Position numbers and translations under genes: made by a program. Shown piece by piece: positions 5,495-13,230 of a stretch of 21,349 bases of DNA. The stretch is taken from NCBI GenBank assembly GCA_020846815.1, contig JADLDF010000017.1, positions 1-21,349 of the forward strand. Reading direction: 5' to 3'. The notes under the pieces were generated by a model. That model was not told the origin of the DNA. It did not search any database and was given only the letters and a program-made list of their open reading frames with translations. Positions within the stretch are counted from its first letter, which is position 1; every line of letters starts with the position of its first letter. This DNA is from Gammaproteobacteria bacterium. GTDB lineage: Bacteria > Pseudomonadota > Gammaproteobacteria > Steroidobacterales > Steroidobacteraceae.

Positions 5495-8400
5495 TCAGCG
5501 CTCGGTGAGGCGGACCGTCTCGGTCGAGTCGACTTCGCCGTGGCGGCGCTTCGCGACCACCTGGTCGCCGGGTTTGTAGCGCTTCAGCGCTGCCGCGAAC
5601 GCACCGAGATCGTTGATCACCTGCCCGTCGAGCTCCAGCAGCACGTCACCGGCGACGAAACCGGCGCGCGCGGCCGGCGAGTCGGGCACCACGGACTCGG
5701 CACGCACGCCGGCGCCCTGATGTTCGTAAGCCGGAACGAGACCGAAGGAGACGCGCCGTGGATTGCCATCCGGGCGGCCTTCCGGTCCACCGGACGCGCC
5801 GCTCGGGCCGGCTGCCCCGCCCGGCGCAGCAGGTGCCGCGATCGTCGCGGTCAGCGGCCCTGGCCGCTGCCCGAGGTAGTCGACGGCCTCGCGCGCCACG
5901 GTCGCGACCTTGACCAGGCCCGCGACGTCGATCTTGTCGGCGGTGTCGCCCGGGCGGTGATAGTCCAGATGCGCACCGGCGAAGAGCTGCACGCCCGGGA
6001 TGCCACGATCGATGAAGCTCTGCTGGTCGGAGGACTGCGAAGCGCCGGCGATGCTGCGGGTCGGGATGCCGGTCGAAAAGGTGATGCCGCGGAATACGTG
6101 CTGCCACTCGCTCGCCGTGCCGGTCGCGAGCACCTGCACCGCACCGTCGCCGAGACGGCCGACCGTGTCGAGGTTCAGGACCGAGCGGATGCCGGACAGC
6201 GGCACCGGGACCGGGTTCGCGACGTAGTACTTGGAGCCGTGCAGCCCCGATTCCTCGCCCGAGAAAGCCACGAACACGAGCGTGCGCGGCGGCGCGCCGG
6301 CGTTCGCGAGGGTGCGCGCGAGCTCGAGTAGCACCGCGACGCCGCTGGCGTTGTCGTCGGCCCCGGGGTGCACCTGGCCGATCTCGGCCATGCGCACGCC
6401 CGGGCCGCTGCGCCCGAGATGGTCGTAGTGCGCCGAGACGATGACCGCTTCGTCCGCGAACCGCGGATCCGAGCCGCGCAGCACGGCGATCACGTTGCGG
6501 ACTTCGACCGGCTTCTGCGCACCGGCCGGCGTGAATTCGAAGTCCTGGAAATAGTCCTCGAGGTTCGCACCGATCAGGGCCGCCTGCGGTGTGCCCGGCG
6601 GCGTCGAGCTACGCGCCGGCGGCAGGCCGGCGGCGCGGAAGCCTTCCGCGACGTAGCGCGCCGCGGCCTCGAGCCCGGCGGTGCCGAGGCCGCGGCCTTC
6701 GCGCGCGGGGTCGGCGAGCCACTTCACGTGCGCGGCCATCGCCTCGCCGTCGAACACTGCGGGCAGACGCGCCAGCGGCGCGCGCGCCGGATAGCCCGGC
6801 GCGGGCAGCTGCGTCGCACGCTGCGCGGCCGGCCGCAGATCGACGTGCAGCGGGGAGTCCGCTGCGATCCACTCGCCCTTGACGTCGTTCGCCGGCTCGA
6901 TGCCGGCGAATCCGAGGTAGGAATACTTGCCGTAGTGCGGGAGCTTGCGCGCCAGACCCGGCGCGGCCTCGAGCGGATCGACGCTGATCCAGCCGATCGC
7001 CTTGGCGGTGTTCTGCGGATGGCGGCGCACGATGACTGCCGAGTGGCCGGCGAACGGGATCCGGCCGCTGCCGACGCGGATCGCGTCCGCGCCCACCTCA
7101 TAGGCCGTGGCCGGATCGCTGGCGAACAGCTTGGCGGCCAGCGCGTTGTCGCGGCCGAACACCCAGACCGGCCGATCGCCCGGCAACGGCGCGCGATCGG
7201 TGTCGGTGCGCACCGTGAATTTCTGCGCATCGCCGCCGCTCCAGAACGCCAGCATTTCGCGATAGGCTGCAAGCGCAGCGGGCGAAGCCTTCGACGGCAG
7301 CACCGCGACGACCTCGGGCTCGCCGAACATCTGGCCGAGCGAAGGCGCGGTCTCGCGCGCATCGAGCAGACGGAACAGGTCGAACTCGGGGTCGACTTCC
7401 AGCGCCAGCGGCTCGCCGCGCACCGCGAACTCGAAGCGCGCCTCGCGGCCGCTCATCCTCGCGGTGAACAGCTGCGTGCCCGCGGCCGTGCGCACGGCGA
7501 CGGGGACGTCGATCGCGAACGGCTCGGCCTTCTGCACCTGGCGCAGCACGCCGCGCACCAAGTGGGTGGCGCGCTCGTCCGCCGCAACGGCCTTCGCGCC
7601 GCCGTCCGCAGCAACCTGTGCGGCACCTTCCGCAGCGGCCTGTGCACCACCCGTCGCACCAGGTCGGGCAGCCGTCGCAGCCGCAGTCGCGGACCCCGAC
7701 GTCCCGGGCGCCGGCACGAGCCTCACGTCGGCGACGCGCAGATCGGGCGCACCTGCGCGCGTGACCCACTGGCGGAAGAACGGCGCGAGATCGACGTTCG
7801 CCGCGGCGCCATGAGCACGTGCCAGATCGTCGAAGCTGGCGCGCTTGCCGCGCTGCTCGCGGTAGAAACGCTGCAGCCCGCGCACATAGGCCTCGTCGCC
7901 GACCTTGCGCCGCGCCATGTGGAAGGTCATCAGTGCCTTGCCATAGCCGACCGCTTCGGTGGCCGGGCTGTGACGCGAACGGAACTCGGTCAGTGGAAAA
8001 TCGCGGCCATCCTTGACGAAATCGCGATACTTCTTGAGCGTGTCGCGGCGGTACTCGGCGCCCTGCCCCTGCTGCTCCTTGTAGAGATGGTCGGCGTGAT
8101 AGGCCGTCAGGCCCTCGCACCAGTTGCCGCTGGCGTAGTCGACGAATACGCCGTTGCCCCACCAGTTGTGCAGGATCTCGTGCGGGTAGGATGAAGTCAG
8201 GATGAATGGAAAGCGGATGATCTGCGGTCCGAGCAGGGTGAAGCTCGGCATGCCGTAACCGGTTTCCCAGAAATTCTCCACCAGCGCGAACTTGTCGTAG
8301 GGGTAGACGCCGATCAGACTGCGGTACATCTCGAGGTTGCGCGCGGTGGCCTCGAGAAACCTGGCCGCGAGCGCATCGTCGCCCTTGCGCAAATAGACTT

Positions 8401-9187
8401 CAGCGGTGACGGCGCCCGCGGCGCGCGCGTAGCGTTGCAGCGGTCCACCGACGATGTGCAGTTCATCGAGCGGCGTATCCGATCGCCAGCGGGCGACACC
8501 GGTGGCATCGCGCGCACTGCCGTTGCCGGGGCTGATGAGCTGCCAGCCCGGCGGTGCGCTCGCCGCGAGCTCGAACGTGAACAGCGTGTCGCCCAGGTAC
8601 GGATACCAGAGCGTGCTGCCGGCAAGGTAGACGCCGTCGTCACGGATCGTGCCGGCGGTTTCGCTGAAGCCGCGCGCGTATTCCTGGCCCGGCGTATCGA
8701 AGCCGAAATCGACGCGACCAGCGTAGTGCAGCGTGAAACGGCTGGAGCCGGCGGGCAGCTGCACGCGATAGCGCTTGGCGCGTCCCGAGCCGGTGACGCT
8801 GGCCGAGGAGCCATTGATGCCGCTGAAGCCTGCGCCGGCGCCGGCCGCGAGCGGCTGCGCCGCAGGCTCGGAGGCCGTGATCTGCAGTGGCGCCGCGAGC
8901 AGGAACTCCACCGCCTGCCCGGCCATCGACGCGGGCAGCTCGATGCTGGCGCGCACGTCGAGACTGTGCTGTGCCGGGGTGATCGCGGCCTCCAGGCGAT
9001 AGCGTGGCAGGGCCCGGGTCCCCGTCTCCGGCGCAGCTGTGCGCTCGACCGTCGTTGCGGCGGGCGGCGCGACGACCGCAGCACGATCGGCGGGACCAGT
9101 GCCGGACATGGCCGGGACCTGGGCGAAACCCAGCGCCGTGACGAGCACGGTGCCGAGCGCGCCACAGAGGAACGCGAGGTGACGCAT
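5495..9187 (-). CDS. Exported M1 peptidase - M28 peptidase - PDZ fusion protein
   Basis: The 1230-residue protein begins with a signal peptide (MRHLAFLCGALGTVLVTALGFAQ); the ATG at 9185-9187 is chosen for that. The M1-type aminopeptidase part spans about residues 60-480, with GYGMPSFTLLG at 310-320, HEILH at 336-340 and the third zinc ligand E358 in NWCEGL. An Ala/Gly linker (495-540) and an unassigned 540-800 segment follow. The M28 metallopeptidase part (about 815-1105) shows AHYDH (H920, D922), GADDNASG (D944), FSGEES (E978, E979), LNLD (D1007) and DYHRPGD (H1077). A Gly/Pro linker leads to a PDZ domain (1145-1230). All zinc ligands are present in both parts, so both should be active, probably in the periplasm, trimming peptides. 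It lies 37 bp after the ChaN-PDZ gene in the receptor operon. The fusion is longer than usual M1 or M28 enzymes. Confidence 0.9.
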   Translation of the reverse strand: MRHLAFLCGALGTVLVTALGFAQVPAMSGTGPADRAAVVAPPAATTVERTAAPETGTRALPRYRLEAAITPAQHSLDVRASIELPASMAGQAVEFLLAAPLQITASEPAAQPLAAGAGAGFSGINGSSASVTGSGRAKRYRVQLPAGSSRFTLHYAGRVDFGFDTPGQEYARGFSETAGTIRDDGVYLAGSTLWYPYLGDTLFTFELAASAPPGWQLISPGNGSARDATGVARWRSDTPLDELHIVGGPLQRYARAAGAVTAEVYLRKGDDALAARFLEATARNLEMYRSLIGVYPYDKFALVENFWETGYGMPSFTLLGPQIIRFPFILTSSYPHEILHNWWGNGVFVDYASGNWCEGLTAYHADHLYKEQQGQGAEYRRDTLKKYRDFVKDGRDFPLTEFRSRHSPATEAVGYGKALMTFHMARRKVGDEAYVRGLQRFYREQRGKRASFDDLARAHGAAANVDLAPFFRQWVTRAGAPDLRVADVRLVPAPGTSGSATAAATAARPGATGGAQAAAEGAAQVAADGGAKAVAADERATHLVRGVLRQVQKAEPFAIDVPVAVRTAAGTQLFTARMSGREARFEFAVRGEPLALEVDPEFDLFRLLDARETAPSLGQMFGEPEVVAVLPSKASPAALAAYREMLAFWSGGDAQKFTVRTDTDRAPLPGDRPVWVFGRDNALAAKLFASDPATAYEVGADAIRVGSGRIPFAGHSAVIVRRHPQNTAKAIGWISVDPLEAAPGLARKLPHYGKYSYLGFAGIEPANDVKGEWIAADSPLHVDLRPAAQRATQLPAPGYPARAPLARLPAVFDGEAMAAHVKWLADPAREGRGLGTAGLEAAARYVAEGFRAAGLPPARSSTPPGTPQAALIGANLEDYFQDFEFTPAGAQKPVEVRNVIAVLRGSDPRFADEAVIVSAHYDHLGRSGPGVRMAEIGQVHPGADDNASGVAVLLELARTLANAGAPPRTLVFVAFSGEESGLHGSKYYVANPVPVPLSGIRSVLNLDTVGRLGDGAVQVLATGTASEWQHVFRGITFSTGIPTRSIAGASQSSDQQSFIDRGIPGVQLFAGAHLDYHRPGDTADKIDVAGLVKVATVAREAVDYLGQRPGPLTATIAAPAAPGGAAGPSGASGGPEGRPDGNPRRVSFGLVPAYEHQGAGVRAESVVPDSPAARAGFVAGDVLLELDGQVINDLGAFAAALKRYKPGDQVVAKRRHGEVDSTETVRLTER

Positions 9188-9224
9188 TGGCTTACCCGAC
9201 GCCGCGGACAGAGGAACCACCCTT

Positions 9225-10487
9225 TCAACCCTTGCGGCGGAAGACGATCTCGGCAGTATGGGCCTTTCCGTCGCGCTCGTAGCGGAGCGTGGCCGCGTCG
9301 CCCCAGCGATAGTCGCCGGTCTTGCGCTGCAGCGCCGTCGTACCGTCGATGCGGACGCCGTCGAGCTCGCGCAGGACATCGCCGACCTTCAGGCCCGCCT
9401 GGTCGGCCGTTGAACCTGCGTCGATCTGGATGATCTTCGACGGATCCTTGCCGGCGCGACCCATCAGCGACACGCCGAGCACCGGATCGGTGGGCTGCGC
9501 GGTCCACGGCACGCCCCAGAGGAAATCCGCATACCCGGCGCTGACGGTCGGCACCGGCTGACCCGATTCGTCGCGCACGGTCACGGGAATCAGCGAGGCG
9601 ATGCCGCCGCGGAAATGCGGCGCGAGCTGGCGCTGCGAACCGAGCCCGTAGGCAGCATGCCCGGCACCGATCAGCACCACCACGATCTCCTGCGGATCAG
9701 CCGGTGTCGAAAGCGCCTGGCCGGCGTTCCAGCCCATCGCCGCATCCCAGGTGACCTGCGCCTGGTAGAGGCCCTCGGCCTGCTCGGGCGACATTTTCGC
9801 GTGCAGCGGATCCTCGGCGGCGAAGTATGAGTGCACCAGCGTCCGATGATCGGCGCTGGCGATGTCGATGGACGGCGGCATGTGGCGGCGGGTCGCTGCA
9901 TCGAGCGAATCGAGACCGTTGGCGCGCACGCCCCGCACCACTTCGCGCGGCGCGTTGATGCCGACCATGCGCAGCTTTCGATCGCGGGCGAACAGGAAGA
10001 TGTCGCGGTAGCCGTTCCAGTGGTGGGACCAGTACTCGTACCACTGCGAACTCTCGAGGAACTGCGCCTCGGTGAGCTCGCCGCGGCGCCAGCGCTCCAG
10101 CGGCACCGTCACGGTCCAGGGGAACATTTCCAGGCCGACGATCACCTTGCGGCCCGCCGCCTGCAGCGCCTCGATGACCCGCAGCTGGGCACGATGGAAC
10201 TCGCCGTTGGTGTGCTCCTCGCCGATGAACAGCACGCGGACATCAGCGAGCCGTCGGGCAAGCTCGCCGGCGGCGATGACTTCACCGGTACGGGTGTCGG
10301 TGATGCCGTCGAGACGAACCGGCGCCTGGCGATGCCGGCGCGCGGCATCGCCGAGTGCGAGCTGTTGCGGATCGGCGTCCCGCGTTGCGACAGCCGCAGG
10401 CGCTTGCGGCTCCGGTCCGGGGGCCGCGCCAACCGATCCGCTCATCGCCAGGCCGGCGAGCAGCAGACCGACGACCGCCCGGCGCAT
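9225..10487 (-). CDS. ChaN-type haem/iron-binding protein with C-terminal PDZ domain
   Basis: The 420-residue protein starts with a signal peptide (MRRAVVGLLLAGLAMSGSVGAA). Residues 70-300 match the ChaN / Cofac_haem_bdg family (PF04187): VRVLFIGEEHTNGEFH (83-98), VIVGLEMFPW (115-124), FLESSQWYEYW, and VVVLIGAGHAAYG (269-281). ChaN proteins bind haem and are linked to iron uptake. Here residues 335-420 add a PDZ domain (VLGVSLMG, IIQIDAGSTADQAGLKVGDVL). There is no lipobox cysteine, so it is probably soluble in the periplasm rather than a lipoprotein. The ATG at 10485-10487 overlaps the TGA of the upstream TonB receptor by one base, implying translational coupling. An ATG six codons further upstream is possible but would shorten the coupling logic. 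The peptidase fusion follows after 37 bp. Confidence 0.88.
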   Translation of the reverse strand: MRRAVVGLLLAGLAMSGSVGAAPGPEPQAPAAVATRDADPQQLALGDAARRHRQAPVRLDGITDTRTGEVIAAGELARRLADVRVLFIGEEHTNGEFHRAQLRVIEALQAAGRKVIVGLEMFPWTVTVPLERWRRGELTEAQFLESSQWYEYWSHHWNGYRDIFLFARDRKLRMVGINAPREVVRGVRANGLDSLDAATRRHMPPSIDIASADHRTLVHSYFAAEDPLHAKMSPEQAEGLYQAQVTWDAAMGWNAGQALSTPADPQEIVVVLIGAGHAAYGLGSQRQLAPHFRGGIASLIPVTVRDESGQPVPTVSAGYADFLWGVPWTAQPTDPVLGVSLMGRAGKDPSKIIQIDAGSTADQAGLKVGDVLRELDGVRIDGTTALQRKTGDYRWGDAATLRYERDGKAHTAEIVFRRKG

Positions 10488-13003
10488 CAGAAGCGCATCC
10501 GCCACGTCACACCGTACTGGCGCAGCCGCGGATGCGACACGCTGTATCGGAAGGGAAAGAACGTGCCGCCGGTGTTGACGCCGGTCGGCAGCGTGTTCGA
10601 GAAGTACACGTCGCGAAAGGCGCCGCTGGGCGCGTCTTCGTTGCCCAGGTTACGGCCCCAGAGCTCCAGCGACCAGCGGTCGTTGGTGACGCCGAGGGTG
10701 GCGTTGAGCGTGGTGCTCGCCGGCACGATCGTCTGGTTGGTCGCATCGGCAAACTGCTTGCCGCGATACGCCACGTCGCCGCGCATGAACCACTCGGTCT
10801 CGCCGCGAAGCGGCGCGCCGTAGCGCGCGCCGGCATTGCCCTGCCATTCGCTGCTGCGCAGCATCTTCTTGCCCGCGACGCTGCCGGTCGGCGCAAAGGT
10901 GGGGAACTCGCGGAAGGTCTCGAGGGTCGCGTTGTCGTACTCGGCGTTCACGTAGGCAACGCCCAGGTTGAGGTCGACGCCGCGCATCGGCCTGGCCCTG
11001 AGGTCGAATTCGAAGCCCTGCACCGTCGCATCGCCGCCGTTCACGTTGAAACCTGTCGGCTGCACGATGGCCCGGCCGCCGACGGCCGCCAGGATCTGCG
11101 GAATGGCGATGTCGGACCAATCGAGCTGATAGATGTTGAACTCGACACCCAGGCGGCGATCGAGCAGTTCGGCCTTGACGCCGAGTTCGTAGCTCAGGAT
11201 GGTCTCCTGGTCGAAGGCGGCCGGCACCGTCACCTCGACCGTCGGCGCATCGACGAAGCGCACGCGGGTCGGATCGAAATCGCCGGACTTCTCGGCGTGC
11301 GCCACACCGCCGAAAAACGACACGTTTTCCACCGGCTTGAAACGCAGGTTGGCACGCCAGTTGACCAGATCCCAGGTATTGGTGCCCGAAGACAATGGAT
11401 CGGCGATGCGGAACTTGCGCTCCTCCTCGCTGTAGCGGCCTTCGACCGAGGCCGTCAGGCGCTCGCTCAGGTCGTATTCCAGCTGCGCGAACACGGACGG
11501 CGCACTGGCCTTGGTGACGAAGGCATCGCCGAAATCCGCGCCACCGAACGGATCGGTGAACCACTCGAGAAAAGCGGCATTGCCGGCACCCGGCGCGAAA
11601 TCGACCGTGGTCGTCGGCCCCAGCGCCGTGCAGGCGAGGCAGAACGAACCGAAGTTCGCAGGCAGCGGACGGGTCGAGATCACGCCATCCGCGCCGGCGC
11701 GACGCTCGGTGGAGAAGTAGATGGCGCCGGTGGAATAGCGCAGTGCGCGTTCGCGATCGCTGTTGAAGCGGATCTCCTGGCTGTATTCCTCGGAGCCATC
11801 GCCGCCGCCGATCTGCAACAGCCCCGTGGTGAAGGTCCGTCGCGGGCCGGATTGCGAGCCCAGGCCCGGGATGTTCACGACCGGCGCCGGTTGGTAGGTG
11901 AAGATCACGGATTCGCCGGAATTGCGCGAGCCGTCGACGAAGAACGACTGGTCGGTCTTCGAGTAGCCGGTGATGGCAGTGAGCTCACCGCCGCCGAGCT
12001 GCCAGCGCAGGGTCAGGTGCGCGCGTGTCAGGTCGCGATCTTCGCCCCGCGCACCGGGCAACGCCGACAGGCTGTCCTCGTCGACCGAGGGCAGCTCGCC
12101 GCAGTAGTTCAGCAACCGGCTCGAGACCGTGCTCATTGGGTTGGTCGCGAGTGCGGTCACGCGCCGGTCCTCGCAATTGGCGGCAACGGCCGTGGTGGCC
12201 GAGTTGCCGATCTGGTCGTCGGATACATACAGGCCGAGTTCGGCTTCGAACGACTCAGTCGGCAGCCAGGTGAGGGTGCCGCTGAAGGTCTTGAAGGTGT
12301 ATCCGCCGATGTCCGGACCCCGGCCGGAGCCCGCCCAGGCATTTTCATAAGAGCCGTCGAACTCGTCGTGCACGAGCGCGACGCGGCCGCGCAGCACGCC
12401 CGGCACGAGCGCGCCGCTCGCGACCACCTTGGCGAGTGCCTTGCCATCGTTGCCGAACGTCAGCTCGGTCCGCCCGAGGAACTCCTCGGTGGGCTTGGCG
12501 GTGACGTAGTTGATCGCGCCACTGAAGGCATTGCGGCCGTAGAGCGCCGCCTGCGGGCCCTTGACCACCTCGATGCGCTCGAGATCGAGCTGGCTGAAGT
12601 TGATGCCCTCGCGACCCGAGACATAGACGCCATCGACGAACACGGCGGTGTTCAGGTCGCCGAAGATGTCGATGGGCGCAACGCCGCGGATGACCGGTGC
12701 CGGCAGGAATTCGCCGATGACATTGGAGAAGGTCAGGCCGGGCGTGTACGCCGCCACGTCGTCGAGGTTGGCGATGCCGCGCTGCTGGATGGCATCGGCC
12801 GTGAACGCCGAGATCGCCAGCGGCACGTCGAGCAGCTGCTCGGCCCGCTTGCGGGCCGTGACGATGATTTCCTCGAGTGCTGCATCCCCCCTGGAAGCGT
12901 CGGCGGCGGCTGGCTGGGCGGGTGCTGACTGCGCCGCCATGGCGGCGAGCAGGGCGGCGCAGGCGACGACGCCGGGCCGCGAACCGGCAGATCCTGAAAG
13001 CAT
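10487..13003 (-). CDS. TonB-dependent outer-membrane receptor (copy A)
   Basis: The 838-residue receptor has a signal peptide (MLSGSAGSRPGVVACAALLAAMAAQSAPAQ) and a TonB box-like EEIIVTARKR at about 44-53. The plug domain (55-170) shows VPLAISAF, PAPVIRGV, AVFVDGVYVSGR, LERIEVVKGPQAALYGRNAF and GAINYVTAKP. A 22-stranded barrel follows and ends in YGVTWRMRF with the terminal Phe needed for outer-membrane insertion. Four cysteines at 277, 301, 455 and 458, probably in extracellular loops, are all shared with the paralogue upstream. GGGAG lies seven bases before the ATG at 13001-13003. Such receptors import metal chelates, haem or other large ligands with TonB energy; the ligand here is unknown. 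The gene is followed directly by the ChaN-PDZ gene. Confidence 0.93.
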   Translation of the reverse strand: MLSGSAGSRPGVVACAALLAAMAAQSAPAQPAAADASRGDAALEEIIVTARKRAEQLLDVPLAISAFTADAIQQRGIANLDDVAAYTPGLTFSNVIGEFLPAPVIRGVAPIDIFGDLNTAVFVDGVYVSGREGINFSQLDLERIEVVKGPQAALYGRNAFSGAINYVTAKPTEEFLGRTELTFGNDGKALAKVVASGALVPGVLRGRVALVHDEFDGSYENAWAGSGRGPDIGGYTFKTFSGTLTWLPTESFEAELGLYVSDDQIGNSATTAVAANCEDRRVTALATNPMSTVSSRLLNYCGELPSVDEDSLSALPGARGEDRDLTRAHLTLRWQLGGGELTAITGYSKTDQSFFVDGSRNSGESVIFTYQPAPVVNIPGLGSQSGPRRTFTTGLLQIGGGDGSEEYSQEIRFNSDRERALRYSTGAIYFSTERRAGADGVISTRPLPANFGSFCLACTALGPTTTVDFAPGAGNAAFLEWFTDPFGGADFGDAFVTKASAPSVFAQLEYDLSERLTASVEGRYSEEERKFRIADPLSSGTNTWDLVNWRANLRFKPVENVSFFGGVAHAEKSGDFDPTRVRFVDAPTVEVTVPAAFDQETILSYELGVKAELLDRRLGVEFNIYQLDWSDIAIPQILAAVGGRAIVQPTGFNVNGGDATVQGFEFDLRARPMRGVDLNLGVAYVNAEYDNATLETFREFPTFAPTGSVAGKKMLRSSEWQGNAGARYGAPLRGETEWFMRGDVAYRGKQFADATNQTIVPASTTLNATLGVTNDRWSLELWGRNLGNEDAPSGAFRDVYFSNTLPTGVNTGGTFFPFRYSVSHPRLRQYGVTWRMRF

Positions 13004-13050
13004 GTTTGAACTCCCTGCATTGCTGCGCCGCAATCGTGACGCCGCGGTCG

Positions 13051-13069
13051 CTTGCGGGGAAGCTACAAC
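13051..13069 (-). promoter_or_regulatory. Conserved 19-bp dyad-like motif upstream of receptor A
   Basis: CTTGCGGGGAAGCTACAAC (plus strand) matches the motif at 15795-15813 in 14 of 19 positions, while the flanks do not match. Read on the minus strand it has the form TTGT-N9-GCAA. It ends 47 bp upstream of the receptor ATG, against 44 bp for the other copy. It could be a regulator site or part of a promoter. Confidence 0.45.
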
Positions 13070-13144
13070 AATGAGCGGGGTCGACGCCATAGCGGCGGCC
13101 TGGACCCGGCCACGCCGACGCGTGGCGCGGCAGCCCAAAACCAG

Positions 13145-13179
13145 GGCGGCCGGCACTGCCCTAAGCCGTGCCGGCCGCC
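13145..13179 (-). terminator. Hairpin terminator after receptor copy B
   Basis: A perfect 12-bp stem (13145-13156 paired with 13168-13179) encloses an 11-base loop. On the minus strand it is followed by CTGGTTTTGGG. It lies 52 bp after the stop codon of the receptor at 13231-15750. The short T run makes it a plausible but imperfect intrinsic terminator, suggesting the two receptors can be transcribed separately. Confidence 0.6.
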
Positions 13180-13230
13180 GCAATCAACCCTGCCGGGCTG
13201 CAAGCCGCAGCCAGACGCGGGCGCGATACG

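Noticed and set aside
10355..12928. Very long plus-strand open frame (857 codons) opposite the receptor gene; similar ones at 6368-8194, 14227-15735 and 18368-20989
   Set aside because: Products are Arg/Ala/Glu/Gly-rich without domains and mirror the codon pattern of the true minus-strand genes. High GC makes such antisense frames common.
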